Below, one piece after another: positions 21,409-31,340 of a stretch of 64,000 nt of DNA. Source of the stretch: Orientallactaga sibirica (lineage: Eukaryota > Chordata > Mammalia > Rodentia > Dipodidae). The stretch is taken from positions 3,364,001-3,428,000 of the forward strand of contig JAEOAD010000026.1 in the NCBI GenBank assembly GCA_036365145.1. Reading direction: 5' to 3'. The notes below the pieces were generated by a model. The model worked only from the letters and a program-made list of their open reading frames with translations. It made no database searches and had not been told where the DNA came from. Both the position numbers and the translations under genes were made by a program. The stretch's first letter is position 1, and each line of letters begins with the position of its first letter.

Positions 21409-22078
21409 GCTTATGTTTTCCCCCTCCCCACTGGGGCTTTGGGGACACTGTCAGAGATGGGTGATGGTGTCATTGGGAGGGACACTCAGAAGACATGCTT
21501 GCAGCTGGAGAGAGGAAAGTTAGACCAGTAGAAGGACCCTGAGGAAATGGTTATGCAGGGGAGAGAAGTCTTAGTTATTGACAGCACCCATCTCCTGGTG
21601 GTGGTCTTTGCCAAGGGTGAAGCCAGTATTGGGAGGCATGGGGGAGAATGCGAGAGAAAGCTGCGATATGGACACGTGACATGCAGGCACGTCCACTGCA
21701 TACTGGGACTTTTCTCCAAGCCCTGGAGAGGGTTTCTTCCTGCAGATATCGGGGGGGACCCGTGGCATCTTGTGAGACCCTGCTGAGACTGTGCCATCCA
21801 GGCTGGCACAGAGCCCTTCCTTCCCACACCCTGTTTATTTCCTCGCTCGACCGAGCGTCTTGTTTATTAATGAGCTCACTGCTTACTGTCTGGCTCCCGG
21901 CTCATCCCCTCTGCGCAGGTGGGGGTGCCTGTCTCTTGCCTCTGCATCCCGGGTGTTTGTTTGCTATGTTGTTGGTGACTCATGAATATTTATAGGTTGA
22001 ATGAATGAATGAGCCGCCGAGTAGTCTCAGATAAAGATGCAGCTCAGAGGGCCACCGTGCGATGGGTTTTCCCCCCTC
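21409..22078. other. single-copy stretch, no gene recognised
   Basis: 21835-22030 contains tgtttattaatgagctcactgc and atgaatatttataggttgaatg and may be conserved. No coding evidence. Confidence 0.35.
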
Positions 22079-22079
22079 C

Positions 22080-22345
22080 CCCCTTTGGCTGTGGTAAAAT
22101 ATGCACCGTGCAACTTTGGATCATTTTAACTGTTTCCAAGCACTCGATTCCGGGATGTGAAGTGGAGCCAAGTTCAGCCTCCATCCATGGAATGTTCTCA
22201 TATGTCCAAACAGAGGCTCCCCCATTCCGCCAGCCCCTAGGTCCACTGGGGCCTTCCATCTCTAGGGACGTGGCCACTGTGGGGACTTCATACACGTGGA
22301 GTCGTCCGGTCCTTGGCGACTAACTTGGGTCAAGTGTCAGCGCTG
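22080..22345 (-). mobile_element. ancient LINE-1 (L1M/HAL1-type) 3' fragment, antisense
   Basis: ggctgtggtaaaatatgcaccgtgcaa... atcattttaactgtttccaag, then ttccgccagcccctagg and acttcatacacgtggagtcg. The order of motifs matches old mammalian L1 3' ends as remembered. A continuation-like piece (cacaatgtcctcaaaagtc) lies at 42118-42175. Confidence 0.6.
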
Positions 22346-23305
22346 GTCCTTGGCACATACCCAGCACGGTTCCCTGAATATGAAGAAAGTACCATCAGGA
22401 GGAACAGAGCTGGCTCGTAGCTGGAAGAGGTCGCATCGCATCCTGCCACCCTGACTCCTCAAGGGTCCTGTGTGGCCTTTCTGGGCTCAGTCCCCTCCCA
22501 CATGTCCAACCGGATGAAATGAAACTGTGGGGACAGTCTCAGCACAGATCCCTTAGTGCTTGGATGGGACACTCCTGCCGGGTGACCTTGTCCTCCACGA
22601 GGCTGTCCAGGAGGGAGCCAGGGTGATGGCGGCATCTCAGGGCGAGGACACGCCAAGCGACACGAGGCAGCGACACGTGTGCATTCCTCAATGGCAGCAA
22701 TTTTCCGTGTAATTAAGTTGATGCATTGTGGCTATGAAGGGGACGATCAAGACACATGGCCATCAGAGCCCATTGACCACTGACATCCATCTCCACAGCT
22801 CCGCTCCCACTGGCCGCAGGATCGCGGCCCTGATCGATGCAGCAGCTGCCCGGAAGAGCCACCTGGTGTGTGTCCTGGGGGACCCGGCTCCCCGTGCGAG
22901 TCTGGTCTCGTGCCTCTGGATAGAAACCTCTCCAGCACTTCTCCTGCCGTCAACCGTCAACCGGAGCACCATGGCGCGGGCCTCACCGGGCGAGTGGCTT
23001 TAGTCAACTTGGCAGGTGTCGTGGGCGACGGTGAGTGGAGCGCGTTCCCTGCTCCTGCCTGCTGCTGGAGAAGCTGCGGCGGGGGTGGAGTGTGGACCTG
23101 CAGCGTGGCAACAGGTCTGCTGCTGCTCCAAACTGTCCCTGGGTCCCCTGGTTAATGCATTTACCAGCTCAGTGGACAAATGCTTGAGTGCTCTCTGCAG
23201 TGGCAGATGCCGTTCCAGGCCTTTGGAATCTCAGCGACCAAAACCAGCACTCTGGGACTCCTCTCGCCTACTTGGTAAATATTTTGGAATCCAAGGATGA
23301 ATGAA
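22346..23305. other. single-copy stretch with a modestly CpG-rich segment
   Basis: 22800-23100 has more CpG than its surroundings and splice-like words (ctggccgcag at 22808-22817 and ggcgacggtgagtgg at 23023-23037). No frame shows a protein I recognise, so I call no exon. Confidence 0.4.
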
Positions 23306-23338
23306 TGAGCCTTTCTTTTTTTTTTTTTTTTTTTTTTT

Positions 23339-23560
23339 AAACATTACTTATTTGCAAACAGAGAAAGTTCTTTTATTTTTAATTTTTATTTATTTGAGTG
23401 TGTATGAGAGAGAGAGAGAGCGAGCTCTAGAGAGGGAGCTTGAGCATGGGCACACCAGGCCCTTTCCTTGCTGGAGGCAAACGTCGACACGTGCGCCACT
23501 TTCCGCATCTGGCTTTATGTGAGTTCTGAGAATTGAACTCACCTTTAGCTGTGGAGGCAT
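23339..23560 (-). mobile_element. tRNA-derived SINE, antisense, diverged
   Basis: After a T run (23316-23338). Body gcaaacgtcgacacgtgcgcc. The head is partly lost (aattgaactcacctttagc). Confidence 0.8.
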
Positions 23561-23573
23561 CTCCAAGCTCATT

Positions 23574-23613
23574 AAAAATTTTTTTTAAATTTATTTGAGA
23601 GAGAGTAAGAGGC

Positions 23614-23660
<47 letters not shown>

Positions 23661-23810
23661 AGAGAGCGCCAGGGCCTCTGGCCACCATAAATGAACTCCA
23701 GACACGTGCGCCCCCTTGTGCATCTGACTTACATGGGACCTAGAGAATCGAACCGGGGTCCTTTGGCTTTGCAGGCAGACACCTTACCTGCGAAGCCATC
23801 TCTCCAGCCT
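23574..23810 (-). mobile_element. tRNA-derived SINE, antisense, with target duplication
   Basis: Full length with GA run 23618-23664. Flanked by the 13-bp duplication ctccaagctcatt at 23561-23573 and 23811-23823. Confidence 0.95.
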
Positions 23811-23847
23811 CTCCAAGCTCATTTTTTTAAAAATAAAAATTATAAAA

Positions 23848-23995
23848 GCTGGACGTGGTGGTGCACGCCTTTAATCCCAGCACTCGGGAGGCAGAGGTAG
23901 GAGAATCAGCCATGAGTTTGAGGCCACCCTGAGACTCCATAGTGAATTCCAGGTCAGCCTGAGCTAGAGTGAGATGCTACCTTGAAAAACCAAAA

Positions 23996-24038
<43 letters not shown>

Positions 24039-24045
24039 AATAAAA
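23848..24045 (+). mobile_element. B1 SINE, sense, with (AAAT)n tail
   Basis: gctggacgtggtggtgcacgcc start, gaattccaggtcagcctgagc, then a run of aaat repeats 23991-24039. Confidence 0.93.
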
Positions 24046-24252
24046 AAATATATATTTATTTGGCAGGAGAGGGAGAGAGGTAGAGAGAGAGAATGAGAAT
24101 GGGGGCACCCGGGCTTTCTGCCACTGTAAATGAACTCCAGATGCATACACAACTTTGTGCATCTGGCTTCGTGTGGATACTGGGGAATAGAACCTGGGCC
24201 AGCAGGCTTTGCAAACGAGTGCCTTAACTGCTGAGCCATGTGCCTCCCTAGC
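24046..24252 (-). mobile_element. tRNA-derived SINE, antisense
   Basis: Short tail, GA stretch 24067-24092, body cactgtaaatgaactccag, diverged head ending catgtgcctccctagct. Confidence 0.88.
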
Positions 24253-24427
24253 TCTGGGAAGGGCATTCTGTCTGCCCACAGCCAGAGCTGCACCTAGTAA
24301 ACCCTGGTGCCCAGGATAACTGGCAGTTCCCTGCAAGTGGCTTCCTGGGGTGGATGGAAATCTGAGGAGTCTGTGTATCTCAAGCAGTACAGCAGAGAGA
24401 GTAATGAAAAGAAAAAAAAAAGTCTGT

Positions 24428-24648
24428 CTTGGGCTAGAGAGATGGCTTAGCTCTTAAGACATTTGCCTGGAAAGCCAAAGGACCCAGGTTCGATTCCCCT
24501 GGACCCATGTAAGCCAGATGCCCAAGGTGGCACATGCATCTAGAGTTCATTTGCAGTGGCTGGAGGCCCTGGTGTGCCCATTCTCTCTACATATATTTAC
24601 CTCTCTCTCTCCAATAAATAAGTAAGTAAAAATTAAAAAAATTTAAAT
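24428..24648 (+). mobile_element. tRNA-derived SINE, sense
   Basis: Exact B box ggttcgattcc at 24488-24498. The A box region is ggcttagctcttaag. AATAAGTAAG tail. Confidence 0.92.
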
Positions 24649-24709
24649 GTCTGAAATGAATAATCATAGTAGACTCACCATACTGTGCTGGCCCTGGTGA
24701 AGATCAGCC

Positions 24710-24797
24710 ATCATCAACACCACCATCGCTGTCACTATCACCACCCCCACCCCCACCACCTCACCATTGTCACCACCACCATCCCCATCGTTATCAT
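24710..24797. repeat. ATC/ACC trinucleotide satellite, left part
   Basis: Irregular catcaacaccaccatcgctgtcactatcacc-type repeats, cut by the LTR at 24798 and resuming at 25157. Confidence 0.9.
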
Positions 24798-25156
24798 TGT
24801 GGCAGTCTGATTCGGGTGTCCCCCGTAAACTCAGGTGTTTGGAATGCTAGGTCCCCAGCTGATGGAGATTCGGGATTTGGGAAGCAGTGTATTGCTGGGG
24901 GGCGGGCTCATGGGTATTACAGCCAGTGTCCCCCTTGCTAATGTTTGGCACACTCTCTTGCTGCTGTGGCCCACCTGATGTTGGCCAGGGGTGATGTCCA
25001 CCCTCTGCTCATGCCATCGTTTCCCCCTGCCACCGTGGAGCTTCCCCTCTAGTCTGTAAGCCAAAATGAATCCTTTCTTTTCTTTTTCTTTTCTTTTTCC
25101 CCAAAGCTGCTCTTGGTCTGGTGATTTCTGCCAGCGATGCGAACCTGACTGCAACA
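24798..25156 (+). mobile_element. MaLR-like solo LTR (family copy 3)
   Basis: TGTGGCAG start, CTGCAACA end, and near-inverted termini (tgtggcagtctgattcg versus the reversed end tgttgcagtcaggttcg). The poly(A)-signal position reads ccaaaatgaatcc. The 5-bp repeat atcat flanks it (24793-24797, 25157-25161), though the target is itself an ATC repeat. Confidence 0.7.
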
Positions 25157-25385
25157 ATCATTATCACCACTTTCATCATCACCACCAACTGTCGCCATCG
25201 CCACCCCACCCCCACCATCATTGTCATCACCACCATGACATCCGTCACCGTCACCATCAGCATCACTGTAACCGCCATTATCACCACCACAGTTACCATC
25301 TTCACCATCACCACTATTATTATCACCGCCATCTCCGTCACCACCACCACCGTCATCTCCATCGCCACCATCATTCTTGTGTGGT
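25157..25385. repeat. ATC/ACC trinucleotide satellite, right part
   Basis: Long degenerate (ATCACC)-type array continuing the array left of the LTR. The His-rich and Thr/Ile-rich open frames here are artefacts. Confidence 0.92.
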
Positions 25386-25950
25386 TCTGGGCTGTCATTA
25401 GCACGTTGTGCAGTGTTTCCAGTTCACTGATGACAAGACCTGGTCCCCCCCCCCCGCATGTTCACACAACCAAGTTTCTGAGTGTCTTTGATGGCACCCT
25501 GGATTTGTCCTTTGGCTCACCCTGCCCCAAGCCTGAGACCTTGGTAGGTATGTCCAGTGCTGGCCAGGATGGATTGGGTCCCCAGGGTGCTGGTGGAGGT
25601 GGCTGGATGGGCCTGTTGGACAGTACAGAGGGGTGAGTGAGGCTGGACAGGGCTGGAGCTCCATGAGGGTCGCTGCTGGGGGTGATGGGGTCATAGCCGG
25701 CCATTGTGCTGCTGTCGAGGCAGCCCGGGAGGGGCCGTGGGGCTGAGCCTGAGGCTCTGACTCTCGCCTGCTCCAGGCAGCAGCCGTCTCGCCTCAGGGA
25801 AAACAGCCTCGTTAGCGCAGCCGCCTGCGGCCCTGGGTGCAGCCGGGGGCAGAGAGGCCTCGTTACCTGCTGCTGGGCCTTGCACACTACAGCAGTGGCC
25901 ACACAGACTCCAGGCTGAGCTTGCAGAGGCTTGGGGGTGGGGGGACACAG

Positions 25951-25951
<1 letters not shown>
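25386..25951. other. single-copy stretch, GC-rich at 25690-25880
   Basis: 25690-25880 is CpG-richer (cagcctcgttagcgcagccgcctgcggcc) and repeat-free. No recognisable protein on either strand. Confidence 0.4.

Positions 25952-25986
<35 letters not shown>
25952..25986. repeat. (CA)n microsatellite
   Basis: About 17 CA units. Confidence 0.97.
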
Positions 25987-25990
<4 letters not shown>

Positions 25991-26415
25991 CATGCCAGAC
26001 CTCCATGCTTAGAGATATATACAAGGATGCCTACAGGGTTACCCAGGCAGAAGCTGCAGGGGCACACCCGCTCCCACACAGCCTGGGCCCATAGGAGCAC
26101 ATGTGCTCATATTCAGATGTGTGTTTGTCATTTGTCTCCACACACAAGCTCTCACGGCAGGAACACAAAGGTACACAGAGGCAAAAAAAAAAAATAATGC
26201 AGACAGATACAAGCACGTGTATGCTCCATCTGTCTCCCAGACACAGGTCTGGAAGCACCTGAACCCCAAACGTGTGGTCTAATCCAGACCTTTCACTTGG
26301 GTGAGTGCTGGCTGGCTGACCACACATCTTCCATATATGCTGCCCGAGATGGGCATGTGCCAATCAGTCAGCATTTCCATATGGCACATGATGGTATTTG
26401 TGGCACATGCATCTA
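25987..26415. other. single-copy stretch
   Basis: An A run at 26185-26194. CA-rich composition. No gene seen. Confidence 0.45.
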
Positions 26416-26434
26416 TTATTCCAAGTTTTTTTTT

Positions 26435-26707
26435 TTTTAAATTTTGTTTTATTATTTTATTTATTTTTGGAGAGAGACACAGAGAGAGATAGACAGAGAG
26501 GGAGAGGGAGACAGATAGAGATGGGCGCACCAGCAGTGTCTCAGCTGCTGTGAACGAAATCCAGATGTGTGCGCCCCCTTGTGGCCAAGTGCGGCATTGC
26601 GCCCTTGAGTCACTTTGCATCTGGCTAAACGTGGGACCTGGAGATTGGAACCGGTGTTCTTAGGCTTAGGAGGCAGGCGCCTTAACTGCTAAGCCATCTC
26701 TCCAGCC
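26435..26707 (-). mobile_element. tRNA-derived SINE, antisense, long subfamily
   Basis: Contains the insert gtggccaagtgcggcattgcgcccttgagtcac. Inserted in the poly-T of the PPIA chimera, with a duplicated caag plus T run on both sides. Confidence 0.92.
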
Positions 26708-26725
26708 CAAGTTTTTTTTTTTTTT

Positions 26726-26794
26726 AAGGAGGAAAGTTTTTATTTTGGCATACAGTGTCAAGGGGAAGCTTCCCAACGGCAAGGTCAAGAGCAG
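26726..26794 (-). mobile_element. 3' part of a MaLR-like LTR in the chimera
   Basis: On the minus strand it reads gaagcttccccttgacactgtatgccaaaataaaaactttcctcc and then poly(A). This parallels the AATAAA segment of the LTRs at 3283 and 13855. Polyadenylation ~20 nt after AATAAA is where an LTR transcript would end. Confidence 0.65.
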
Positions 26795-26969
26795 GTGTTT
26801 CAGAATGAAGTTCTCCTCATCAAATTTCTCCCCAGAGATGGTCTTGCCATTATGGGATGTGAAGTTACCATCCTGGCACATGCATCCTGGCGTAATTCTG
26901 TGAAAGCAAGAACCCGTATCCCCAGATCCTTTCTCTCCAGTGCTCACAGCATGAAAGTTTTCTGCTGCC
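26795..26969 (-). pseudogene. PPIA: PPIA (cyclophilin A) retropseudogene fragment
   Basis: Translation on the minus strand gives [36 protein letters not shown] and [15 protein letters not shown]. From memory these align to residues ~33-92 of the 165-residue peptidyl-prolyl isomerase. Landmarks are the STGEKG turn and the FHRI..F(C)MCQ..F active-site segment, where the catalytic Arg of FHR is still present. Three residues (TGG) are deleted after HNG. The N-terminal third and everything after ILKH are missing, so it cannot make the enzyme. The break at ~92 is not, as far as I recall, an exon boundary. Confidence 0.85.
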
Positions 26970-26995
26970 ATATATATACTTTTTTTTGGAGAGAG

Positions 26996-27057
<62 letters not shown>

Positions 27058-27268
27058 CAGAGATGGGCGCACCAGCAGCGTCTCAGCTGCTGCTAACGAA
27101 ATCCAGATGCGTGCGTCCCCTTGTGGGCAAGTGTGGCATTGCGCCCTTGCGTCACTTTGCATCTGGCTAAACGTGGGACCTGGAGATTGGAACCGCTGGA
27201 GATTGGAACTGGCATTCTTAGGCTTAGGAAGCAGGCGCCTTAACCGCTAAGCCATCTCTCCAGCCCCC
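26970..27268 (-). mobile_element. tRNA-derived SINE, antisense, long subfamily
   Basis: GA run 27000-27053. Insert gtgggcaagtgtggcattgcgcccttgcgtcac. A small direct duplication of gctggagattggaac lies near 27181-27207. Target duplication tctgctgcc at 26961-26969 and 27269-27277 splits the PPIA fragment. Confidence 0.95.
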
Positions 27269-27295
27269 TCTGCTGCCTTTTATTCCAAGTTTTTT

Positions 27296-27472
27296 GGAAT
27301 GTTTATTATTATTACTAGCAACATGGTTGTATGGATACAGCATGTGCAGGTACCCTCTTTTCCCTCATCCCTGCCCCCATTCTGTGTCTTCAGTGACAAA
27401 GTTGTGCAAAGTTCCATTCCTCTAACCCAGACATGGCGCTGACACATTTGACGGACTTCTCACAATACCTAG
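27296..27472. other. possible L1 3' fragment
   Basis: ttattattactagcaacatgg... accctcttttccctcatccctgcccccattc has the C/T-rich texture of reversed L1 3' UTR. Weak. Confidence 0.3.
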
Positions 27473-27824
27473 TGTGGTGATTTGAATGGATGTCCCCCAC
27501 TTAATTCAGGAGTTTATTAAAGCTTGTAGTTTGGATCTCCAGCCACCCGGCTGGAAGAGATGTCACTGGGGGCGGACCTGGAATTCCAGTCTAAAGATAT
27601 GCAAAGTGATTGAGCTTTGCCTGGAGTTCCTGAAGTGTGCTTGCTTGCTTTCCGTCGTGATTTCTCTCTCTCTGCCTGGGCTTGTGAAAGGGAACCAGCT
27701 TCTTCTGCCATTATGGGACTTCCCCTGGATCTGAAAGCTTCAATACACCCTTCTGTCCTTCTTTTCTTCATAAACTGTGTCTGGTCTGGAAGTTCTTCCC
27801 AGCAGCCTGAGGCTATCTATGACA
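27473..27824 (+). mobile_element. MaLR-like solo LTR, diverged (family copy 4)
   Basis: tgtggtgatttgaatggatgtcccccac start, ccttcttttcttcataaactgtgtctggtctgg near the end, terminal gaca. The 5-bp flanks do not match well. Confidence 0.55.
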
Positions 27825-28869
27825 TCCAGCCTTCATCCATTCCTGTTGCCTTCCTCAAGGCAGGCTTTCCATAACTCCATCTTACAATGGAGAAACTGAA
27901 CCTGAAATGGAGTCTAGGACATGCCTAAGGCCGCTCGGCTCAGCAGTCAGGGCCAGACATCCTGGTGACATCCCAGCCAGGGCTCCATGGGAAACCACGC
28001 CCAGGGCTGGCCTTGGATTTCACACACTTCCACTTTGGGTTGTGTGATCTTCCTGACACAGCTGTCCTCATCTTTCTAAACCTTCATCCTTGCTCTACAA
28101 GATGAAGGACAGCGGTGGCTGTTTCATGGCCTGGTCTGGAGGGTCTACAGGGGAGGTGATGGAAGGACCAGCACGGTCAGAGTTGGCGAACGTCCCCTCT
28201 TGGTGTCACTACCATTATACTAGGAGATACATGGACCATAAGAAGACGTGGGAACAGCCGTTGCGATGGCTGATGACCGAGACCTTGGGCAGGTCCTTTT
28301 CACACCCCTGGGGAAAACCAACCTTCCTTGGGCTTCAGCTTTTAGACCTGCAGACAGTAAGTTCCTGCTGTATACACCGCCCAGATTCACACCTGTTCAA
28401 GCTGCCGAGCAGACCAACAGAGCTGGGGCCATGATGTTTTCTGAAAAGCAAGCCACGGGCTTCCTGCTCCATGTTACCCCAACCTCCAAGTCATAGTGGG
28501 CCTGAACTGGGGCACCAGGCAGCCCTGGGAAGGACCTGTGCCCGCCCGGGATCCCAAGAGCCCAGTGCTGTCATCGCGGCTGTGGCAGCAGCCGGCAGTA
28601 ACGGTGACTTAGAGCTGATGTAACAACCCTCGTATTCTTTTAGTGAGGCCTGAACGGTGATAGTAAATGGAATATTGAGAGAAGGGAAGTGGGAGTCGGG
28701 AAAAGGTTAGACACTATTTATTCAGCTTTTCATGGGCTCTAAAATAGCCTAGCCCGCAGCTCACTGTCTCCCCTCCCACCTCCACCTGCCTCTGGGGCTC
28801 CCTGCTTGCCAGAGAGGCCAGGGAGGTAACCGGACGGAGGAGGAAGAATCCAGAATCCTGCCCTGGCTG

Positions 28870-28870
<1 letters not shown>
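27825..28870. other. single-copy stretch, candidate conserved block at 28570-28735
   Basis: No gene recognised. 28570-28735 (cggtgacttagagctgatg... gatagtaaatggaatattgag) is compact and repeat-free. 27870-27950 resembles a reversed MIR (aatggagaaactgaacctg). Confidence 0.4.

Positions 28871-28873
<3 letters not shown>

Positions 28874-28907
<34 letters not shown>
28874..28907. repeat. (TG)n microsatellite
   Basis: About 16 TG units. Confidence 0.97.
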
Positions 28908-28908
<1 letters not shown>

Positions 28909-29191
28909 GCGGGGTGTCTTGTGCATTTAGGGGATCCAAGGCTGGGAGGATATTTAGGACACCTGGTCAGGGGAAAGAGGCAGAACTCTGTAGGACAGAT
29001 GGGAGGGACTGCGTACAGAGTCTTGCCCTGTAGGATGCCCCTTGCAGCTGTGAGCAGTCCTGCCCCATGTCCTAATCCTGGCTCACCTGGTGCCAGGCTG
29101 TGAGAGCTTTTGGTTCGCCACACTTCCTGCACGACTTATTAGCTGCTACTACCCTTAGGATCCAGGTGCTGGAGTCAAAACCACAGGGACT

Positions 29192-29226
<35 letters not shown>

Positions 29227-29490
29227 TTGTGTCTTTTTGGAACTAGTACCCACCAAATGATACATAGACATTGTGAATCAAAATGGTCCCGTGTCCATAT
29301 AAAGGTAGGGAAACTGGGTCCCGGTGTGGTGAGGTCTCTGGCTCAGGTTCCAGAAACTGGAAGTGGGTTCATAGCACAGACCCAGCCTTTGCTCTGGAGC
29401 TTGGTTACCACTGGCATTTCTGCTGCCCTGTGCTGTGGCTGAAGGATGTGGGGACGACTCAGTGATGGATTCCTGGCTCCCTCCTTTTAT
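28908..29490. other. single-copy stretch with (CT)n
   Basis: A CT run at 29193-29222. 29300-29380 reads like a MIR core (gggaaactgggtccc). No gene. Confidence 0.4.
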
Positions 29491-29493
29491 TCT

Positions 29494-29712
29494 TTTCTAA
29501 AATATTTTTATTTTTATTTATTTGAGAGCAAGATACAGAAATAGGCAGGAGAGAATGGGTGAACCCGTGCCTCCAGCCACTTCAAACGAGCTCCAGATGC
29601 GTGCGTCCCCTTGTGCATCTGGCTTATGTGGGTCCTGTAGGATCAAGCCTCGAACTGGGGTCCTTAGACTTCACAGGCAAGCGTTTAACCGCTAAGCCAT
29701 CTCTCCAGCCCT
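29494..29712 (-). mobile_element. tRNA-derived SINE, antisense
   Basis: Short GA stretch. The doubled B-box variant (gatcaagcctcgaactggggtcc) is shared with 10037 and 58765. Likely duplication ctccctcct on both sides. Confidence 0.93.
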
Positions 29713-30478
29713 CCCTCCTCTTTTTCCCGTCACCACGGGGATCTCCATCTGCCTCATTAGCTGATACCTTTCTGCCCTGAGGCATCTGTACACCCCAAGC
29801 TGCCTTTCTTGTGATTCCCCCCCCCCCTTGGCCACAGGAACCCCACTGTGGTAGGTCCTGCAGGGGATGGGGCTCCTCTGATGAGCCAACCTGCGGTCAT
29901 TGAGGTTCAGGGTGGAAGCAGACACTGAGTGTGCTCAAAGGGACAGACATTCCTCGCCACTTTCCCAGCCTCCATTTCCTCATCTGCAAAATGGGGGTGG
30001 AAGGAGGGGAGTCATACTCTGGGGAGAACTTCAGATGCTCTTGCATTTTGCCTAATCCCCGTCTACAGTCAAAGGTCCCCCACCTGCGGGCTGTTGTGAC
30101 TGCCAGTAAGCCCTGTCATATTTCCTTTCGCTCAGAGGGGGACAAAGAGCTGAACATGATGAACACCAGCGGTGGCATCATCCACAACCTGAGAGATGAT
30201 CTCAGCTCATTCCAGACATGCGGGAAGGCAGGGAGAAAGTCTTTTGGGGGTGGTGGCAATGTTCTGTCCAATGCCTTTCATTTTTTTTTTTTTTTGTAGA
30301 CTAAGAGTCACCCCCGCAACCCCTGAGCTGCCCTGCTGAAGGCCTGGGGGTTCAGCTCCCTCTCAGTCCCCTTTTCGGTGGCTTGAAGCTCTACGCGGTG
30401 TCCTAAAGACCCGCAGTTCTCCCCACAAGAGTTGGCAGCCAGAGCGTTTCTCAGCAACATCTCCCGAGGTTTGTGTCA
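29713..30478. other. single-copy stretch with a MIR fragment
   Basis: 29945-30000 (tcgccactttcccagcctccatttcctcatctgcaaaatggg) is a MIR tail. T run 30280-30295. No gene. Confidence 0.55.
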
Positions 30479-30479
30479 A

Positions 30480-30715
30480 GGACAAAATAGTGTGTCCCAT
30501 GGGCAGCTAGAGCTAACACAGCTTCGAAACAGAATTTATTTCTTGTTTGAGATATCATTTTTAAAGTATGGCATAGGGAGAACTTTAAAAATGAAATTAT
30601 AGCCAGCAATAAAAACGCCTCATAGGCACTGTATTCAAATTATGCTCCTCTAATAGGCCAAGTTCATAAATAAACATGGCTGTTAACCCTTTGCTGAGCC
30701 TGCAGGCTGGCTGGC
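30480..30715. promoter_or_regulatory. candidate conserved non-coding element
   Basis: AT-rich, repeat-free block (gagatatcatttttaaagtatgg, gtattcaaattatgctcctctaatagg, tcataaataaacatggctgttaaccc) in GC-rich surroundings. It has the texture of an enhancer-type element. This is an inference from composition only. Confidence 0.35.
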
Positions 30716-31110
30716 CGGGATGCACTGGGGAAAGGTGGTAAGAATCTTCCTCCAGGTGTCCCCCCGGGCTGTCTCCACTCAGGAGTCAAGGATGACAACG
30801 TTATTGCGTGCTAGAGTGAGGGGCAAGGTTATCTGCCGAGTTCACACCTCTGAGCTGGGAATGTTTTAGGGTATATAGACTGGATAGATCTCCCCAAGCT
30901 CCTGGCATTCTCCACACCCCATTACGATAGTATATATGCACAGGGCAGGTCTCCCCCAAAGCCTGATGTGGTTCTAGATGTCTGCAGTGGGAGCCTGGCT
31001 TTCTCCTTCACCCTGCAACACCCCCACAGTGTGACTACCCCACATGTTGCCTACCACCTCTGAGTTTCTGCCCTCAGCCTGGTGCTTTGGTCTATGGAGT
31101 CATGGTCTTT
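30716..31110. other. single-copy stretch, nothing recognised
   Basis: No repeat or exon supported. Confidence 0.4.
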
Positions 31111-31140
31111 GCTCTCTCTCTCTCTCTTTTGTTAACCTTA

Positions 31141-31333
31141 TATTTATTTATTTATTTGACAGAGAAAGAGAGACAGAGAGAGAATGGGCGTGTCAGGGCC
31201 TCCTGCCACTGCAAACAAACTCCAGACGCATGTGCCTCCTTGTGCATCTGGCTAATGTGAGTCCTGGGGAATCAATCCTGGGTCCTTTGGCTTTGCATGC
31301 AAACGCCTTAACCGCTACGCCATCCCTCCAGCC
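31141..31333 (-). mobile_element. tRNA-derived SINE, antisense, inside RPS16 retrocopy
   Basis: Flanked by a perfect 17-bp duplication ctcttttgttaacctta at 31124-31140 and 31334-31350. That sequence is the 3' end and poly(A) start of the RPS16 retrocopy, so the SINE is younger. Confidence 0.96.
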
Positions 31334-31340
31334 CTCTTTT

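Larger units (their letters stand above)
26416..27295 (-). pseudogene. PPIA: composite retrocopy: PPIA fragment plus LTR poly(A) end
   Basis: The unit reads on the minus strand as PPIA-derived sequence (27279 down to 26795), an LTR-derived end with AATAAA (26794-26726) and poly(A). It is flanked by a 16-bp direct repeat ttattccaagtttttt at 26416-26431 and 27280-27295. A poly-T against the left repeat and the long duplication are hallmarks of LINE-1-mediated retroposition. Two later SINEs sit inside it (26435-26707 and 26970-27268). Confidence 0.65.

Noticed and set aside
25066..25636. Histidine-rich and Thr/Ile-rich open frames
   Set aside because: They read through the ATC/ACC satellite and have no start context or conserved domain.
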